Source of the DNA: Pseudomonadota bacterium
Lineage (GTDB): Bacteria > Myxococcota_A > Polyangia > Haliangiales > Haliangiaceae
Assembly: GCA_022360315.1 (NCBI GenBank)
Contig: JAKSDA010000250.1
Span: 1-64,000 of the forward strand
Direction of reading: 5' to 3'
DNA: 64,000 nucleotides
Positions 8,384 through 17,251 of this stretch are shown piece by piece; position 1 is the stretch's first letter; every line of letters begins with the position of its first letter. The position numbers were made by a program, and so were the translations under genes. The notes beneath the pieces were generated by a model. The model made no database searches. It was not told the DNA's origin and saw only the letters and a program-made list of their open reading frames with translations.

Positions 8384-9013
8384 CTAGCGGCCTTCATTCT
8401 GGATAGCAATTCGGTCAGTGTCGCTGTTAGTGAAGTACCAAGAATTGTCGGTGTCTCTGTTGGCGACAACGCCGTCGAAATCACACTCAGCGATCAGAAA
8501 AAACCAGTCGGTTTCCGATGCAGTCATGCCAAAGCTGCCAGCTCTTGCAAAGCCGGCGGGATTGTCGCTGGGAGCGCCCGCGATGGTCACATAGGAGCAA
8601 TATAAACTCTGCTTGTCCGGCTGCATGCGCAGAGCTTTCCAGCTGTCGGGCAACGTGATGGGGGTCGCCATGTCGGGTCCGCTCGGCACAGCCGGATATG
8701 CATCGTTTTCGTCAGGAGCTCCTGGATAGCCCCCGGTGGATAAAAACGAGCCGTTCTCGGTGTAATACTGCTGCTGGCGCAGCTTGAACTCGGCAAACAT
8801 GGCAGGGACTTCGGCAGCCTTGGCTCTCCGTGTGGTCTTCATGAAGAGAGGTACCGCAATGGTGGCCAGGATGGCGATAATACTCACCACCACCATGAGC
8901 TCAAACAGCGTCATCCCGCTCTGCCTCGAGATGTGCACATGGCCGCCAATACGCAAGTACCGTACCCGCAGGGAATTTTGTCGCGCAGGCAACGAATCGT
9001 CCAGAAAACGCAT
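8384..9013 (-). CDS. Type IV pilin/pseudopilin-like protein with long leader
   Basis: The protein has about 209 residues from the ATG at 9013, which has a GGAG nine bases upstream. The prepilin signal reads SRQSG then MTLFELMVVVSIIAILATIA. It therefore has Glu+5 but Met instead of Phe at +1, and a leader of about 34 residues, much longer than the 6-12 usual for type IVa pilins. A GTG about nine codons before the cleavage site would give a normal leader length and is a possible alternative start. The globular part (YYTENGSFLSTGGY, EDFD-type cysteines near the end) resembles minor pilins or GspG-like pseudopilins. It is the first pilin downstream of the regulator gene. Confidence 0.85.
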   Translation of the reverse strand: MRFLDDSLPARQNSLRVRYLRIGGHVHISRQSGMTLFELMVVVSIIAILATIAVPLFMKTTRRAKAAEVPAMFAEFKLRQQQYYTENGSFLSTGGYPGAPDENDAYPAVPSGPDMATPITLPDSWKALRMQPDKQSLYCSYVTIAGAPSDNPAGFARAGSFGMTASETDWFFLIAECDFDGVVANRDTDNSWYFTNSDTDRIAIQNEGR

Positions 9014-9168
9014 GGTGCAATGCTCCATAGTTGGAAGATCGCCCTCTGAACCGGACACAGAGCGCGACCGAGTGTCAAAAATTGTCACCCCAAACGACGT
9101 TTTTGGGTATGCGCTGAAAGATGTTCAGCCCATAGCTCTGCCAGGACGCTGGCGCGAGGTCGACACGT

Positions 9169-10599
9169 CTAGGAAGGATCGTTTTCATTATCGAGACCGA
9201 GTTTGCGCAACCGGTAGCGCAGTGAGCGAAAGCTGATACCCAGGAGCTGGGCAGCTTTTGTGCGCACTCCGCCGGTGCGGTCGAGTGCGCGGCGGATGAT
9301 TTCGCGCTCGTAGTCGCTGAGTACCTGGTCGAGATCCAGGCCCTGTTCGGGAAATTCAAATGCTGCACCGTCCTGTACACCAGGCCGCGGTGAGGAGCGC
9401 AATTCAGGTAGGACATCCGCGTCTATGCGCGTACCCGCAGACAGAGTGACCGCGCGTTCGATGAGATTTTCCAGTTCGCGGACGTTGCCGGGATAGTCGT
9501 AATCCCGCAGCTGCAGCATGGCTTCGGGGGTGATGGTCAGACCCGATCGGTTCTGTTCCGGGCCATAGCGGCGCAGAAAGTGTTCTACCAGGAGGGGGAT
9601 GTCCTCGCGTCGCTGGCGCAGTGGAGCCACGCGCAATTCGATGACGTTGAGCCGGTAATAGAGATCGCTGCGGAACGCCCCGCGCGCGACTTCCTCTTCG
9701 AGTTCGCGGTTGGTCGCGGCAATGACGCGGACGTCTATATCGATCTCCTCAGGGCTGCCGACCGGTTTGATCGTGCGCTCCTGCAGGGCGCGCAGCAGCT
9801 TGACCTGAAGGCCAAGCGAAAGCTCTCCGATCTCGTCGAGAAACAGGGTGCCTCGATCGGCGTGCTGGAACAGGCCGCTTTTATCGGCGTGGGCACCGGT
9901 GAACGCACCCTTGACGTGGCCGAACAGTTCTGACTCCATGAGCTCGTCTGGAATGGCACCGCAATTGACCGCGACAAAGGGATGATCGGCACGCGTGCCC
10001 TCGGTGTGAAGAGCGCGCGCCACGAGTTCTTTGCCGGTGCCACTCTCGCCGGTGATCAGCACGCTGGAACGGGCCGAGTGGATCTTGCCGATGAGGGCAA
10101 AGAGCTTCTGCATGGGCCGGCTTTTGCCGATCAGCGAGGCGAGCCGGTAGCGGCCCGAGACCTGTTCTCGCAGAGCGGCGTTGGCGACGATCAGGGCGCG
10201 CTTTTCCATGGCCCGGCCGATGACCGCCTGGATGTCATCGACCTTGAACGGCTTGGTCAGATAGTCGTAGGCCCCCTGCTTCATGGCCGCGATCGCTGTC
10301 TCGGGTGTGGCGTATGCCGTGACAACAATGACCTCAGTGGGCAGGGCGCGCTCTTTGATCGCGCGCAGAACGCCCAGTCCATCGACCTCGCCGGGCATTC
10401 TCAGGTCGGTGATCACCACGTCAGTGGCGTTGTCGCCAAGCGCGGCGAGCGCATCGGCACCCGAAGCCGCAACCGAGACTTCGTGCCCTTCGCGGCGCAG
10501 GCAGATGGCCAGAAACTCGCGCATCGAGCGCTCGTCATCCACAACGAGAACCGAGCCCACGGCCAGAGCATACCATTCGCCGGCAGGTAACCGGGACAT
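9169..10599 (-). CDS. NtrC/PilR-type sigma-54-dependent response regulator
   Basis: This 476-residue regulator has three domains. The receiver (about residues 15-130) has the VVDDE acidic pair, the TDLRMPG phospho-acceptor and the KPF lysine. The AAA+ domain (about 155-400) has Walker A GESGTGKE, the sigma-54 contact loop GAFTGA, Walker B GTLFLDEIGE and FRSDLYYRLNV. A Fis-type helix-turn-helix lies at the C-terminus (AAQLLGISFRSLRYRLRKLG). It should activate RpoN promoters when phosphorylated. Its gene directly precedes three pilin-like genes on the same strand, so a PilR-like role in pilin transcription is likely. No partner PilS-type kinase is visible next to it. The start could also be a GTG at 10560. 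Confidence 0.93.
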   Translation of the reverse strand: MSRLPAGEWYALAVGSVLVVDDERSMREFLAICLRREGHEVSVAASGADALAALGDNATDVVITDLRMPGEVDGLGVLRAIKERALPTEVIVVTAYATPETAIAAMKQGAYDYLTKPFKVDDIQAVIGRAMEKRALIVANAALREQVSGRYRLASLIGKSRPMQKLFALIGKIHSARSSVLITGESGTGKELVARALHTEGTRADHPFVAVNCGAIPDELMESELFGHVKGAFTGAHADKSGLFQHADRGTLFLDEIGELSLGLQVKLLRALQERTIKPVGSPEEIDIDVRVIAATNRELEEEVARGAFRSDLYYRLNVIELRVAPLRQRREDIPLLVEHFLRRYGPEQNRSGLTITPEAMLQLRDYDYPGNVRELENLIERAVTLSAGTRIDADVLPELRSSPRPGVQDGAAFEFPEQGLDLDQVLSDYEREIIRRALDRTGGVRTKAAQLLGISFRSLRYRLRKLGLDNENDPS

Positions 10600-10646
10600 C
10601 TGAGCAGAAACGCATCGGTTGTCGATGCGAAATCAACCCGGGAACC

Positions 10647-10720
10647 TGCATGTGAACTCGCATGTCATGTGCATGTGGGTTGCGGTGGTGATACTACCGA
10701 CATCGAGCAAGTGTGCTCGA
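10647..10720. promoter_or_regulatory. Repeated TGCATGTG motif and small palindrome in a divergent intergenic region
   Basis: The octamer TGCATGTG occurs twice, at 10647-10654 and 10670-10677, starting 23 bases apart on the same face of the helix. A nearby inverted repeat has arms TCGAGCA (10703-10709) and TGCTCGA (10714-10720). All lie between the divergent regulator and membrane-protein genes, so they may be protein-binding sites. This is weak evidence on its own. Confidence 0.3.
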
Positions 10721-10858
10721 CGACTCTGCAGCGTGTTGCAGTGGTGTTTCGCCGGCCAGGGTTGTGGAGGCGTCGGCTCGACCGTCCCGGGCATGTGCAG
10801 TTGGCTGCCCGCGGCGATTGGGTCGTCGCGGGCCATCGAGTAATAATTGCTGACCCCG

Positions 10859-12790
10859 GTGAGTGTTCCCCTGCCTCAGAGCTGCATCGTATTGGCGCTG
10901 CTCTTGCCGGGGATCTGGCTGGCCGGTCGCGAGCTTTCGCGCCGGCTGAGCGATCAGCGTGCCATTGTCCTGGCTCTCGCTCCCGGGCTCGGCGCGGCGA
11001 TGTGGCTTCTCGCCATCCACGCCGTTGCGCTCATAACCGGGTCATTCGTGCTCGGCCTGTGGATCGGTACCTGCGCGGTCGCCGGTCCTGGCTGTGCCAG
11101 CTGGTGGTACGGCCGCCGGCAACTGCCCGGGGCCGACCGGGCGGTTGCCGGCGTGTCGCGACCATCGCGCTGGATGTGGCCGGGCGCCGTGGTTGCCACG
11201 GCGTGGATCGCACCCGCCGCGCTTGGCTGGGCGTTTCACGACGAGGTCATCCTGGCCGGTCACATGTCGTTTGTGGCGCAATTGCAGAACGACATCTACC
11301 CGCCCCGATACGGTGTATTTCCCGATCTCGAGCTGCGCTATCACTACGGCTTCGACATCCTCTGTGCCGCTATCACCGCGCTGACCCGACTGTCGATCCC
11401 GCTCGCCATCGACCTCCTGACCCTGGCCAGCTGGGCCTACTCGTTTTGTCTTTTGTGGCTGCTCGGCGCGCGCTGGCTGGTTCACCCCGATCGCCCCCCT
11501 GCTCCGGCGGCCGCTGCGCTGCTTCCGCTGGTTGTCCTGTTCGGCGCCGGCATACCATTTTTCGCCGATTCTGCACTGTCCGCTCATCCCTGGCTCGGCC
11601 TCGGCGCGGTCGGCAATGTGCCGCTCAACCCGCCTCTGGTCTCGTATCATTTCCAGCACCCGTGGACTGCCGGGCTGCCGCTGGCCCTGTGTCTCGTGCT
11701 GATCATCGAAAACTCGGATCGAATGGTCGGTCGATCGAATAACCGCCCAACAGAGCCGGCAGGGCCGGAGCCGGGCTGGGGCCTCGGCCACCATGCCGCA
11801 GTGGCCACGCTCCTGGTCGCTCTTGCGCTGAGTCAGGTGGTGTTGTTTGCCAGCCTTTTCGGCGCTGTCCTGCTCGCCCGTGTAGTCGCTGCCCCCACTC
11901 GAGCGACGGTCGCCCAGCTGGTTGTCTTCGCGCTCGCCGTGGCCGGGCTTGCCGTGCTGTCGCGCGGCTTCTTCGCGCCGGCTTCGGCCGAAAGTTCGAC
12001 CGGCCTGACTCTGGCGACCGGTATTGCCGAAACTCTGTCTGATACGTTGTGGTGGCATGTGCAGAGCATGGGTTTCATGCTGCCGCTCGGCATCGCCGGT
12101 CTGGCCATGTGGCGCGGCCCCAGGGTATTGCTCGCCACCCTGGCGGTTGGCGGGCTGCTCGCGGTCAACCTGCTTCGCTACACCTACTCGTGGGACATCG
12201 TCAAATTTGCCACCGTGGCCGGCATTGCGCTGAGTATGGCCTCGGCGGTGACCATCGCTCGCCTGGCTCGTCTCGGCCGCCGCTGGGTCGGTGCCTCGCT
12301 GGCCGCATTGGCCCTGGTCCCGACCGTTGCTGCAGGCGTTCTGTTCCCCCTCACCTTCACCCTGGACAGGCCGGGTATTCCGCCCAGCGTATTCGCTCTT
12401 GCGCCCGATGCACTGAGTGCCGAAGATGCCGCGGCCGTGGCCTGGTTGCGTGGGCGGGCCGATCCCGGCGTACTGGTCTATCGTCGCCGCGATGTCGCCG
12501 GCGCGTACGCCCAGTGGGGCGGCATCGCCCAGCCGTGGATCGATCCCATGGTCGAGCGATTTCCATTTGCCCGCCAGCGCCTCGCCGAGCGGCGCGCATT
12601 GCTGCGCGAGTTACCCGCGGACATCGCAGCCTACCGCGAGGCCGGATTCGGCTGGGTCGTGCTCGACGATCGCGACCGCCGCATCCGCACCCTGGCCGAG
12701 ATGTGGCAAAGCCAGGGCCAAGCCCGTATGGCCGCCCGGTTCGGGCACGTGCAGATCATCGAATTAAGCCCCGGCCGCGACCCTCCGTGA
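10859..12790 (+). CDS. Polytopic membrane protein, glycosyltransferase-C-like
   Basis: This protein has about 643 residues and some ten to twelve hydrophobic segments. A soluble C-terminal part contains LRGRADPGVLVYRRRD and a VVLDDRDRRIRTL stretch. The overall plan, with many membrane helices, an early periplasmic loop containing HDEVILAGHMSF, and a soluble C-terminal domain, is that of GT-C-type or DUF2298-like membrane proteins. Such proteins use polyprenyl-linked sugars, but I recognise no catalytic DxD or ED motif with certainty. The GTG at 10859 is preferred over a TTG four codons earlier; neither has a good ribosome site. It is convergent with the acyltransferase gene downstream. Confidence 0.75.
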   Translation: MSVPLPQSCIVLALLLPGIWLAGRELSRRLSDQRAIVLALAPGLGAAMWLLAIHAVALITGSFVLGLWIGTCAVAGPGCASWWYGRRQLPGADRAVAGVSRPSRWMWPGAVVATAWIAPAALGWAFHDEVILAGHMSFVAQLQNDIYPPRYGVFPDLELRYHYGFDILCAAITALTRLSIPLAIDLLTLASWAYSFCLLWLLGARWLVHPDRPPAPAAAALLPLVVLFGAGIPFFADSALSAHPWLGLGAVGNVPLNPPLVSYHFQHPWTAGLPLALCLVLIIENSDRMVGRSNNRPTEPAGPEPGWGLGHHAAVATLLVALALSQVVLFASLFGAVLLARVVAAPTRATVAQLVVFALAVAGLAVLSRGFFAPASAESSTGLTLATGIAETLSDTLWWHVQSMGFMLPLGIAGLAMWRGPRVLLATLAVGGLLAVNLLRYTYSWDIVKFATVAGIALSMASAVTIARLARLGRRWVGASLAALALVPTVAAGVLFPLTFTLDRPGIPPSVFALAPDALSAEDAAAVAWLRGRADPGVLVYRRRDVAGAYAQWGGIAQPWIDPMVERFPFARQRLAERRALLRELPADIAAYREAGFGWVVLDDRDRRIRTLAEMWQSQGQARMAARFGHVQIIELSPGRDPP

Positions 12791-12834
12791 TCCGCGGCCA
12801 GGCTGCGCGGTGGACTCTTCGAGCTCACTGGCCA

Positions 12835-14010
12835 TCAGATGTACTGCAATGGACTGTTTGGGTGGGCACGCTTGTAACTGCGATACCAGCGACAAAGTGG
12901 GTAGAGCGCGATCAACACCCCGGCTGCTGCCACATACGTCATGCTCAGCCCGGCCGATTTTTGAAGCCCAAAAAGTCGCGCAGTGACCTCCAAGATCGGA
13001 ATATGAAGCAGGTAGAAAAACAGCGAGGTCTGGCCGAAGACCAGTAGCGGATGATTGCGGCCCATCGGCTTGTCGCGGCGGTTTTCACGCCAAAACAAGC
13101 CACCGAGAACGAGCGCGATGAGCCCGCCTTCTAGCAGTACGAATGTCAAACTCGGCGGATATTTGCTCACCAATAGCCATTGCACCAGCGAGCTATCGTC
13201 GCGCAATAGGGCCATGTTTCCATAGCCGTTGAGACCGCGCAGAAGGACAAACAAAAACAGCGCGATCACGCCGACAACCGACAGAATCACCGGCAGCGCA
13301 CGTCGAGTCGTTTCGGTCCCCCACCAGGTGAGCAAATACCGACCAAAAACCCAGCCGAGAATCATCATCGCTAACCAGGGCAACACCGGATACAAACAGG
13401 CGAAAACATCCACCAGACCGGGATAAAGCGTCAATGTTAGCAACACCGATGTAGATTGATCGGTCGAGCTTCCCAAGGCGTTGAGGATGCTCTCTGCACC
13501 GATGAAAAATCCAATGGCTATTCCCGCAAGCCACCGATTGCTCAACGTCCGCAGCGGAATCATGAGAATCATGGATATACCGATCGCATAGAGCACCTGC
13601 AAAAGGATGCGACCCGGTGCCCAAAAAATCGAAATCCAAATAACATCCAGAAGTGCGATGAGACTCCCTCGCACCAGTAAGCGCCGGTTGATGGACCAGT
13701 TGCTGTGACCGTCTCGCACGCGCCGCTCGATACTGAGCGCCAGTGCGGCTCCGGCCAAAAATAGAAATGCCGGGGCACACAGATGGGTAATCCACCGGGT
13801 AAGGAACTGGTCCACTGGCAACTCCATACCGGGTCGATAGAAAAAATGACTATCGGCCGCAAACCGGCCGCCATTAAACGCGCTCGAGGCATGGTCGATC
13901 GCCATCAGTACAATGACCACACCGCGCATATAATCCAGGCTTACAATGCGATTCTTCAAGATCTTCGAATTCCATGTATTGGTGCTAACGCATACTTCAC
14001 CAGCAACCAA
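12835..14010 (-). CDS. DUF1624 / heparan-alpha-glucosaminide N-acetyltransferase-like membrane protein
   Basis: This 391-residue protein has about ten predicted membrane helices. Near the N-terminus it reads IVSLDYMRGVVIVLMAIDHA, matching the D..RG...lMa.DH signature of the DUF1624/HGSNAT group. These proteins transfer acyl groups across the membrane to sugars. LCAPAFLFLAGAALALS and later FYLLHIPILEV also fit the family. Length is close to the usual 370-400. The start is a TTG in the longest frame; a later TTG just before KNRIVSLDY is possible. The neighbours do not reveal the acceptor, but cell-envelope glycan acylation is a reasonable inference. Confidence 0.8.
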   Translation of the reverse strand: MVAGEVCVSTNTWNSKILKNRIVSLDYMRGVVIVLMAIDHASSAFNGGRFAADSHFFYRPGMELPVDQFLTRWITHLCAPAFLFLAGAALALSIERRVRDGHSNWSINRRLLVRGSLIALLDVIWISIFWAPGRILLQVLYAIGISMILMIPLRTLSNRWLAGIAIGFFIGAESILNALGSSTDQSTSVLLTLTLYPGLVDVFACLYPVLPWLAMMILGWVFGRYLLTWWGTETTRRALPVILSVVGVIALFLFVLLRGLNGYGNMALLRDDSSLVQWLLVSKYPPSLTFVLLEGGLIALVLGGLFWRENRRDKPMGRNHPLLVFGQTSLFFYLLHIPILEVTARLFGLQKSAGLSMTYVAAAGVLIALYPLCRWYRSYKRAHPNSPLQYI

Positions 14011-14195
14011 AAACGCAACACTGTACGTTATCGGTAATCATACCAAGATCTGGAAACTAACAGTATGCGCCTTCACACTTGAATAGGCGAGATTCGGTCG
14101 GAGCGGTCGAATCAACCTGCGGTGTGGCTGCCCGGCAGAAACCATCACGGCAGACCTGAGCTGGTTTCATTCGAATAGATGCCGGGGCGAGAATG

Positions 14196-14975
14196 CTATT
14201 TTGACGATCGGGCACAGCGGAATCCAACCGTCCGCTCACGATAGCTCGGCACCAGGTAGCCCCGGGAGGTTACCCGCATGTGCCAGGCATCGTTGGCGTC
14301 GTCGCGCACGACCCGACCATTTGTCGCAGTGCCGTGGCCATAGGCGGCGTATTTGTCGGCGACCCATTCGCTGACATTGCCGGCCATGTCGAGCACGCCA
14401 TATGGACTGGCTCCGGCAGGCCGGCCGCCGACTTCACGCGGTACCTCGCCGCAGGGAGCGTGGATTGCTTTTCTGCAGGTCGGCTTGCTGTTACCCCAGG
14501 GATAGATGCGACCATCGCCACCCCGCGCAGCTCGCTCCCACTCCGCCTCGCCGGGCAATCGCAGGCCGCGCCAGGCACAAAACGCACGGGCCTGTTCCCA
14601 GTCAACACAGGTCATCGGATACTGTGCCAATGAGGACGCATCCCAGGACTCGTCGGCACATGACCGGGGCGGCGGCGAGCATGAACCCGCTGCGACACAC
14701 TGCTTGTACGCTGCTCGGGTCACTTCAGTCGTGTCGATGTAGAACGTGGCCAGGGTGACCTCATGTGCCGGTTCTTCGGTATCACTACACGTCGGATCCA
14801 TGGACCGGATGCATCCCATGGTGAACGTGCCAGCGATAATTTCCTTCATGCTATCGCGCGGCAAAGTGCTACCACCACGACATGCGAATGCACTGCCAGC
14901 GAGGGCAGAGCAGAGAGAAACCCCCACCATCATACTTGCAGAGCCGCGCGCATGCATACCGAGCCATTGTCGCAT
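14196..14975 (-). CDS. Formylglycine-generating-enzyme-like (SUMF1/EgtB fold) lipoprotein
   Basis: This 259-residue protein has a lipoprotein signal ending LAGSAFAC at Cys32 and then one SUMF1-type domain. Family landmarks are GTFTMGC, EEPAHEVTLATFYIDTTEVT, CVDWEQARAFCAWRGLRLPG, EAEWERAARGG, YPWGN, DMAGNVSEWVAD and a C-terminal VGFRCAR. True FGE enzymes use a Cys pair late in the domain. Here cysteines are abundant but their arrangement differs (CRKAIHAPCG), so enzymatic activity is uncertain. Many myxobacterial paralogues are surface-exposed and of unknown role. Confidence 0.88.
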   Translation of the reverse strand: MRQWLGMHARGSASMMVGVSLCSALAGSAFACRGGSTLPRDSMKEIIAGTFTMGCIRSMDPTCSDTEEPAHEVTLATFYIDTTEVTRAAYKQCVAAGSCSPPPRSCADESWDASSLAQYPMTCVDWEQARAFCAWRGLRLPGEAEWERAARGGDGRIYPWGNSKPTCRKAIHAPCGEVPREVGGRPAGASPYGVLDMAGNVSEWVADKYAAYGHGTATNGRVVRDDANDAWHMRVTSRGYLVPSYRERTVGFRCARSSK

Positions 14976-15191
14976 GGATGGGTGAGCTCCGGGTGGCCAC
15001 GGTTGCCGGTCGTGGAAAACCCCGGGCCGGGGGCTGCATCACCTGCCGGGCACATCGACACGATCAGGCGACCGATCGCATGACCTCTGCGCTGTAGTGA
15101 TCGTCGAGCATGACAAAGGCGCAGGTGGGCTGGGGCCGGGCTCCCAGCTTTTTTTCTCGACAGTGGCGGTAACTCGTAATCGAGGCCGACC

Positions 15192-15227
15192 ATGATCGGC
15201 GCAGCAGAAGAATGATCGGCGCAGCAG
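15192..15227 (+). repeat. Tandem direct repeat ATGATCGGCGCAGCAG
   Basis: The 16-mer ATGATCGGCGCAGCAG occurs at 15192-15207 and again at 15212-15227, a 20-base period. It stands next to the inverted repeat that follows. Confidence 0.8.
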
Positions 15228-15233
15228 CCGGAC

Positions 15234-15266
15234 CGTTCACGACCGCCTTCAGGTCGGTCGTGAACG
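15234..15266. repeat. Perfect inverted repeat with a 12-bp stem
   Basis: Arms CGTTCACGACCG and CGGTCGTGAACG surround a nine-base loop. No T tract follows on either strand, so this is not a typical intrinsic terminator. It could be an operator, a Rho-dependent terminator stem or a remnant of a mobile repeat. Confidence 0.75.
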
Positions 15267-15651
15267 CGGCGCTTGCCGATTCCCGGCCCGATTTGCCGGT
15301 GCATATCTACCTTCTTCGGACGACTGCTGCAGACCTGATCCCCTGTCCAGGTCGCCCCACGAAAATCGCCATGCGGTCGAAACGCAGACGTTGCGCGGGG
15401 ACTTTGGTTTGCCCGAGTGGCTCGACTCCACAGCCCGAGGCCTGTCCAATTCATCTATCTGCCACGCGGCTTTTTCTAGCGCAAACTGTGCAGCTGAAGC
15501 GCTTCGGACAGTACAAATCGGTTGGCAGATTGCACTACCTCAAAAAATGTCGGCCCACAGACTCGAGACCAAACCGCGCGCACTGCCGGGGAATATCTCC
15601 CCAATCCTCACGTATCGCTAATAGTCATTTGAGTGGGTTAGAGTGGTATAG

Positions 15652-15864
15652 ATGATGCATTCGTCCTACAGCCTAGTGACTGCATCCGACGAACATCATA
15701 AGAGCATCAAGTTGTTCGAGATTTCCAGAGACCAGCAGCGCGCAGGCCATCTGCAGCCCGCGCACATGCGGCGTATCATGCGAGCGTTATCGTCGTCCGA
15801 GGCTGCTTGCATTGCCGCCGTCGCCGGGCTTCTACTCTCGGTTGCCATTGCTGCAGGTCTGTGA
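15652..15864 (+). CDS. Possible small membrane protein (uncertain)
   Basis: A 70-codon frame begins at tandem ATGs and ends in a hydrophobic segment, EAACIAAVAGLLLSVAIAAG, which could span the membrane. There is no clear ribosome site and no family is recognised. It lies alone in a gene-poor stretch, and chance is a serious alternative. Confidence 0.2.
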   Translation: MMHSSYSLVTASDEHHKSIKLFEISRDQQRAGHLQPAHMRRIMRALSSSEAACIAAVAGLLLSVAIAAGL

Positions 15865-16075
15865 TTCCTGCAGGTTGGCGAAGCTGATGTGACTGACTCC
15901 CAGGCGCGTAGTCAAGCGGCAGCATGGTTGCCTCCAGGCTGCGCTGGTTGCTTCGAAGCTACGTGGAGAGTTGCGATCACAGCGGCGGTGAGGCTGGCAT
16001 GCTACCTATCAGCAAAACCATAATGAACGTTGCGCAAGCCGCCTGACAGATAATGTAGCTAATGATACTCCCAGT

Positions 16076-17251
16076 CTACAACTGGGGAAACGTGGCCACC
16101 TGAATCCTCGGCAGATCCTGAGAGGCATTCACTGTACGGTCGGAGCGAGACAACTGGTCGGCCAGCTCATCGATGGCAATGAGTTCCGCGGCGCTGTCCA
16201 CATCGAGTTCGCGGCGCACTGCGAGTGCGGCGACCTCGGGCAGCAGGTCTGGATGAGCGCCGGCCACGCCAATGCAGATGCCGTCGGCGTCGGCGGTGGC
16301 TTCCAGGCCGGGCATGCCGGGGATCGCGGGGCGAGCTGGTCCGCGCGGCTGGTCGCGGGCGTGGTATTCGATGGGCGAGGGTCGCGCGGAGGCATGTCTG
16401 GCCAGCAGGGTGAGGGTTCCGGCCGGTCCGGCGAGGCTCGATGCCAGAGCGCGATTTTCGGGCGATGCGCTGGTTTCGAACACGTATCTCGGCCGCTGTC
16501 CATGGCCTGCGGATCGGACGGCCCGGGTCACCGAGTCGGCAGCGTTTTCGCCGTGTGTAATGGGAATGGCGATGGCGCTGCGCGATTCCAGCCAGGCCGC
16601 GAATTCGGTGTTTGTGGCCGGAATTACTGCCATGGGCTGGGTACCTCGGGCCACCGCGAACTCGACCAAGAACCGAGAAATGACATCGGCTCCGACGATG
16701 ATCACAGGCTGGCCAGGAGCGACACTGGCCCGCGCAAACATGGCATAGGCTCGGGCTGCCTCTCGGCCGATCAGGCACGCAGCTGGACTGGACAGGGCGA
16801 GTTCACCTTGCAGTGCACACAGCCATCGGGCCCGGGCCACGACATGTGAGGCCAGAGTTCCGTCGGTAGTGGCGCCGAGGACACGGCTGTGCGGGCACAC
16901 CGCAGCTCCGCCCCGACGGCAGATGTCGCATTCGCCACACGGCTGCTCCGGTCCCACGACAACGCGCTGGCCGATGGCATGTCGGGCGTTATCACCGGCC
17001 GCGACCACGGTTCCGACAGCTGCTCCGCCCGGCGTCCTGTCGGTGCTGGCCGCAGCCCGTTCGGGGGCGCCGAACGCGCTCGCCTCGACGCGGATCAGCA
17101 CGTCTGTTTCTGCGAGCGAAGGCCGCGCAAGCTCGATGCGACCGAGGCCGAACCCGGCTGTGGAGGAGCCGGCCGGCCGGGCTTCTCGATCATCCCCGGC
17201 CGGTCGATCCGGTGGCAGAACATGGCCTGAATAGCGCCACGCCTGGATCAC
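16076..17251 (-). CDS. Degenerate zinc-type medium-chain dehydrogenase (MDR family)
   Basis: This 391-residue protein follows the MDR alcohol dehydrogenase plan. The structural zinc lobe is intact, with four cysteines in CGECDICRRGGAAVC (about residues 105-120). The catalytic zinc site seems lost: the usual CGTD position reads SAFGAPE and the GHE position reads TPGGAAVG. The Rossmann glycine motif is also altered to VGADVIS instead of GxGxxG. It therefore looks like a pseudoenzyme or one with changed chemistry. Its GTG start overlaps the stop of the upstream repeat-rich gene (GTGA), so the two are probably translationally coupled. Confidence 0.8.
   Translation of the reverse strand: MIQAWRYSGHVLPPDRPAGDDREARPAGSSTAGFGLGRIELARPSLAETDVLIRVEASAFGAPERAAASTDRTPGGAAVGTVVAAGDNARHAIGQRVVVGPEQPCGECDICRRGGAAVCPHSRVLGATTDGTLASHVVARARWLCALQGELALSSPAACLIGREAARAYAMFARASVAPGQPVIIVGADVISRFLVEFAVARGTQPMAVIPATNTEFAAWLESRSAIAIPITHGENAADSVTRAVRSAGHGQRPRYVFETSASPENRALASSLAGPAGTLTLLARHASARPSPIEYHARDQPRGPARPAIPGMPGLEATADADGICIGVAGAHPDLLPEVAALAVRRELDVDSAAELIAIDELADQLSRSDRTVNASQDLPRIQVATFPQL

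Larger units (their letters stand above)
14976..16075. other. About 1.1 kb without a convincing gene
   Basis: Frames here are short, lack ribosome sites and show no recognisable domain. The region holds a 20-base direct repeat (15192-15231), a 12-bp-stem inverted repeat (15234-15266), a run of seven T near 15150, and an imperfect 20-base tandem repeat near 15935-15975. One 70-codon frame is listed separately. It may be a decayed gene or a site of past insertion. Confidence 0.6.

Noticed and set aside
8330..9168. Possible sigma-54 (-24/-12) promoters before the pilin genes
   Set aside because: I searched for GG-N10-GC with good flanks on the minus strand upstream of the pilins and found only near misses with wrong spacing.
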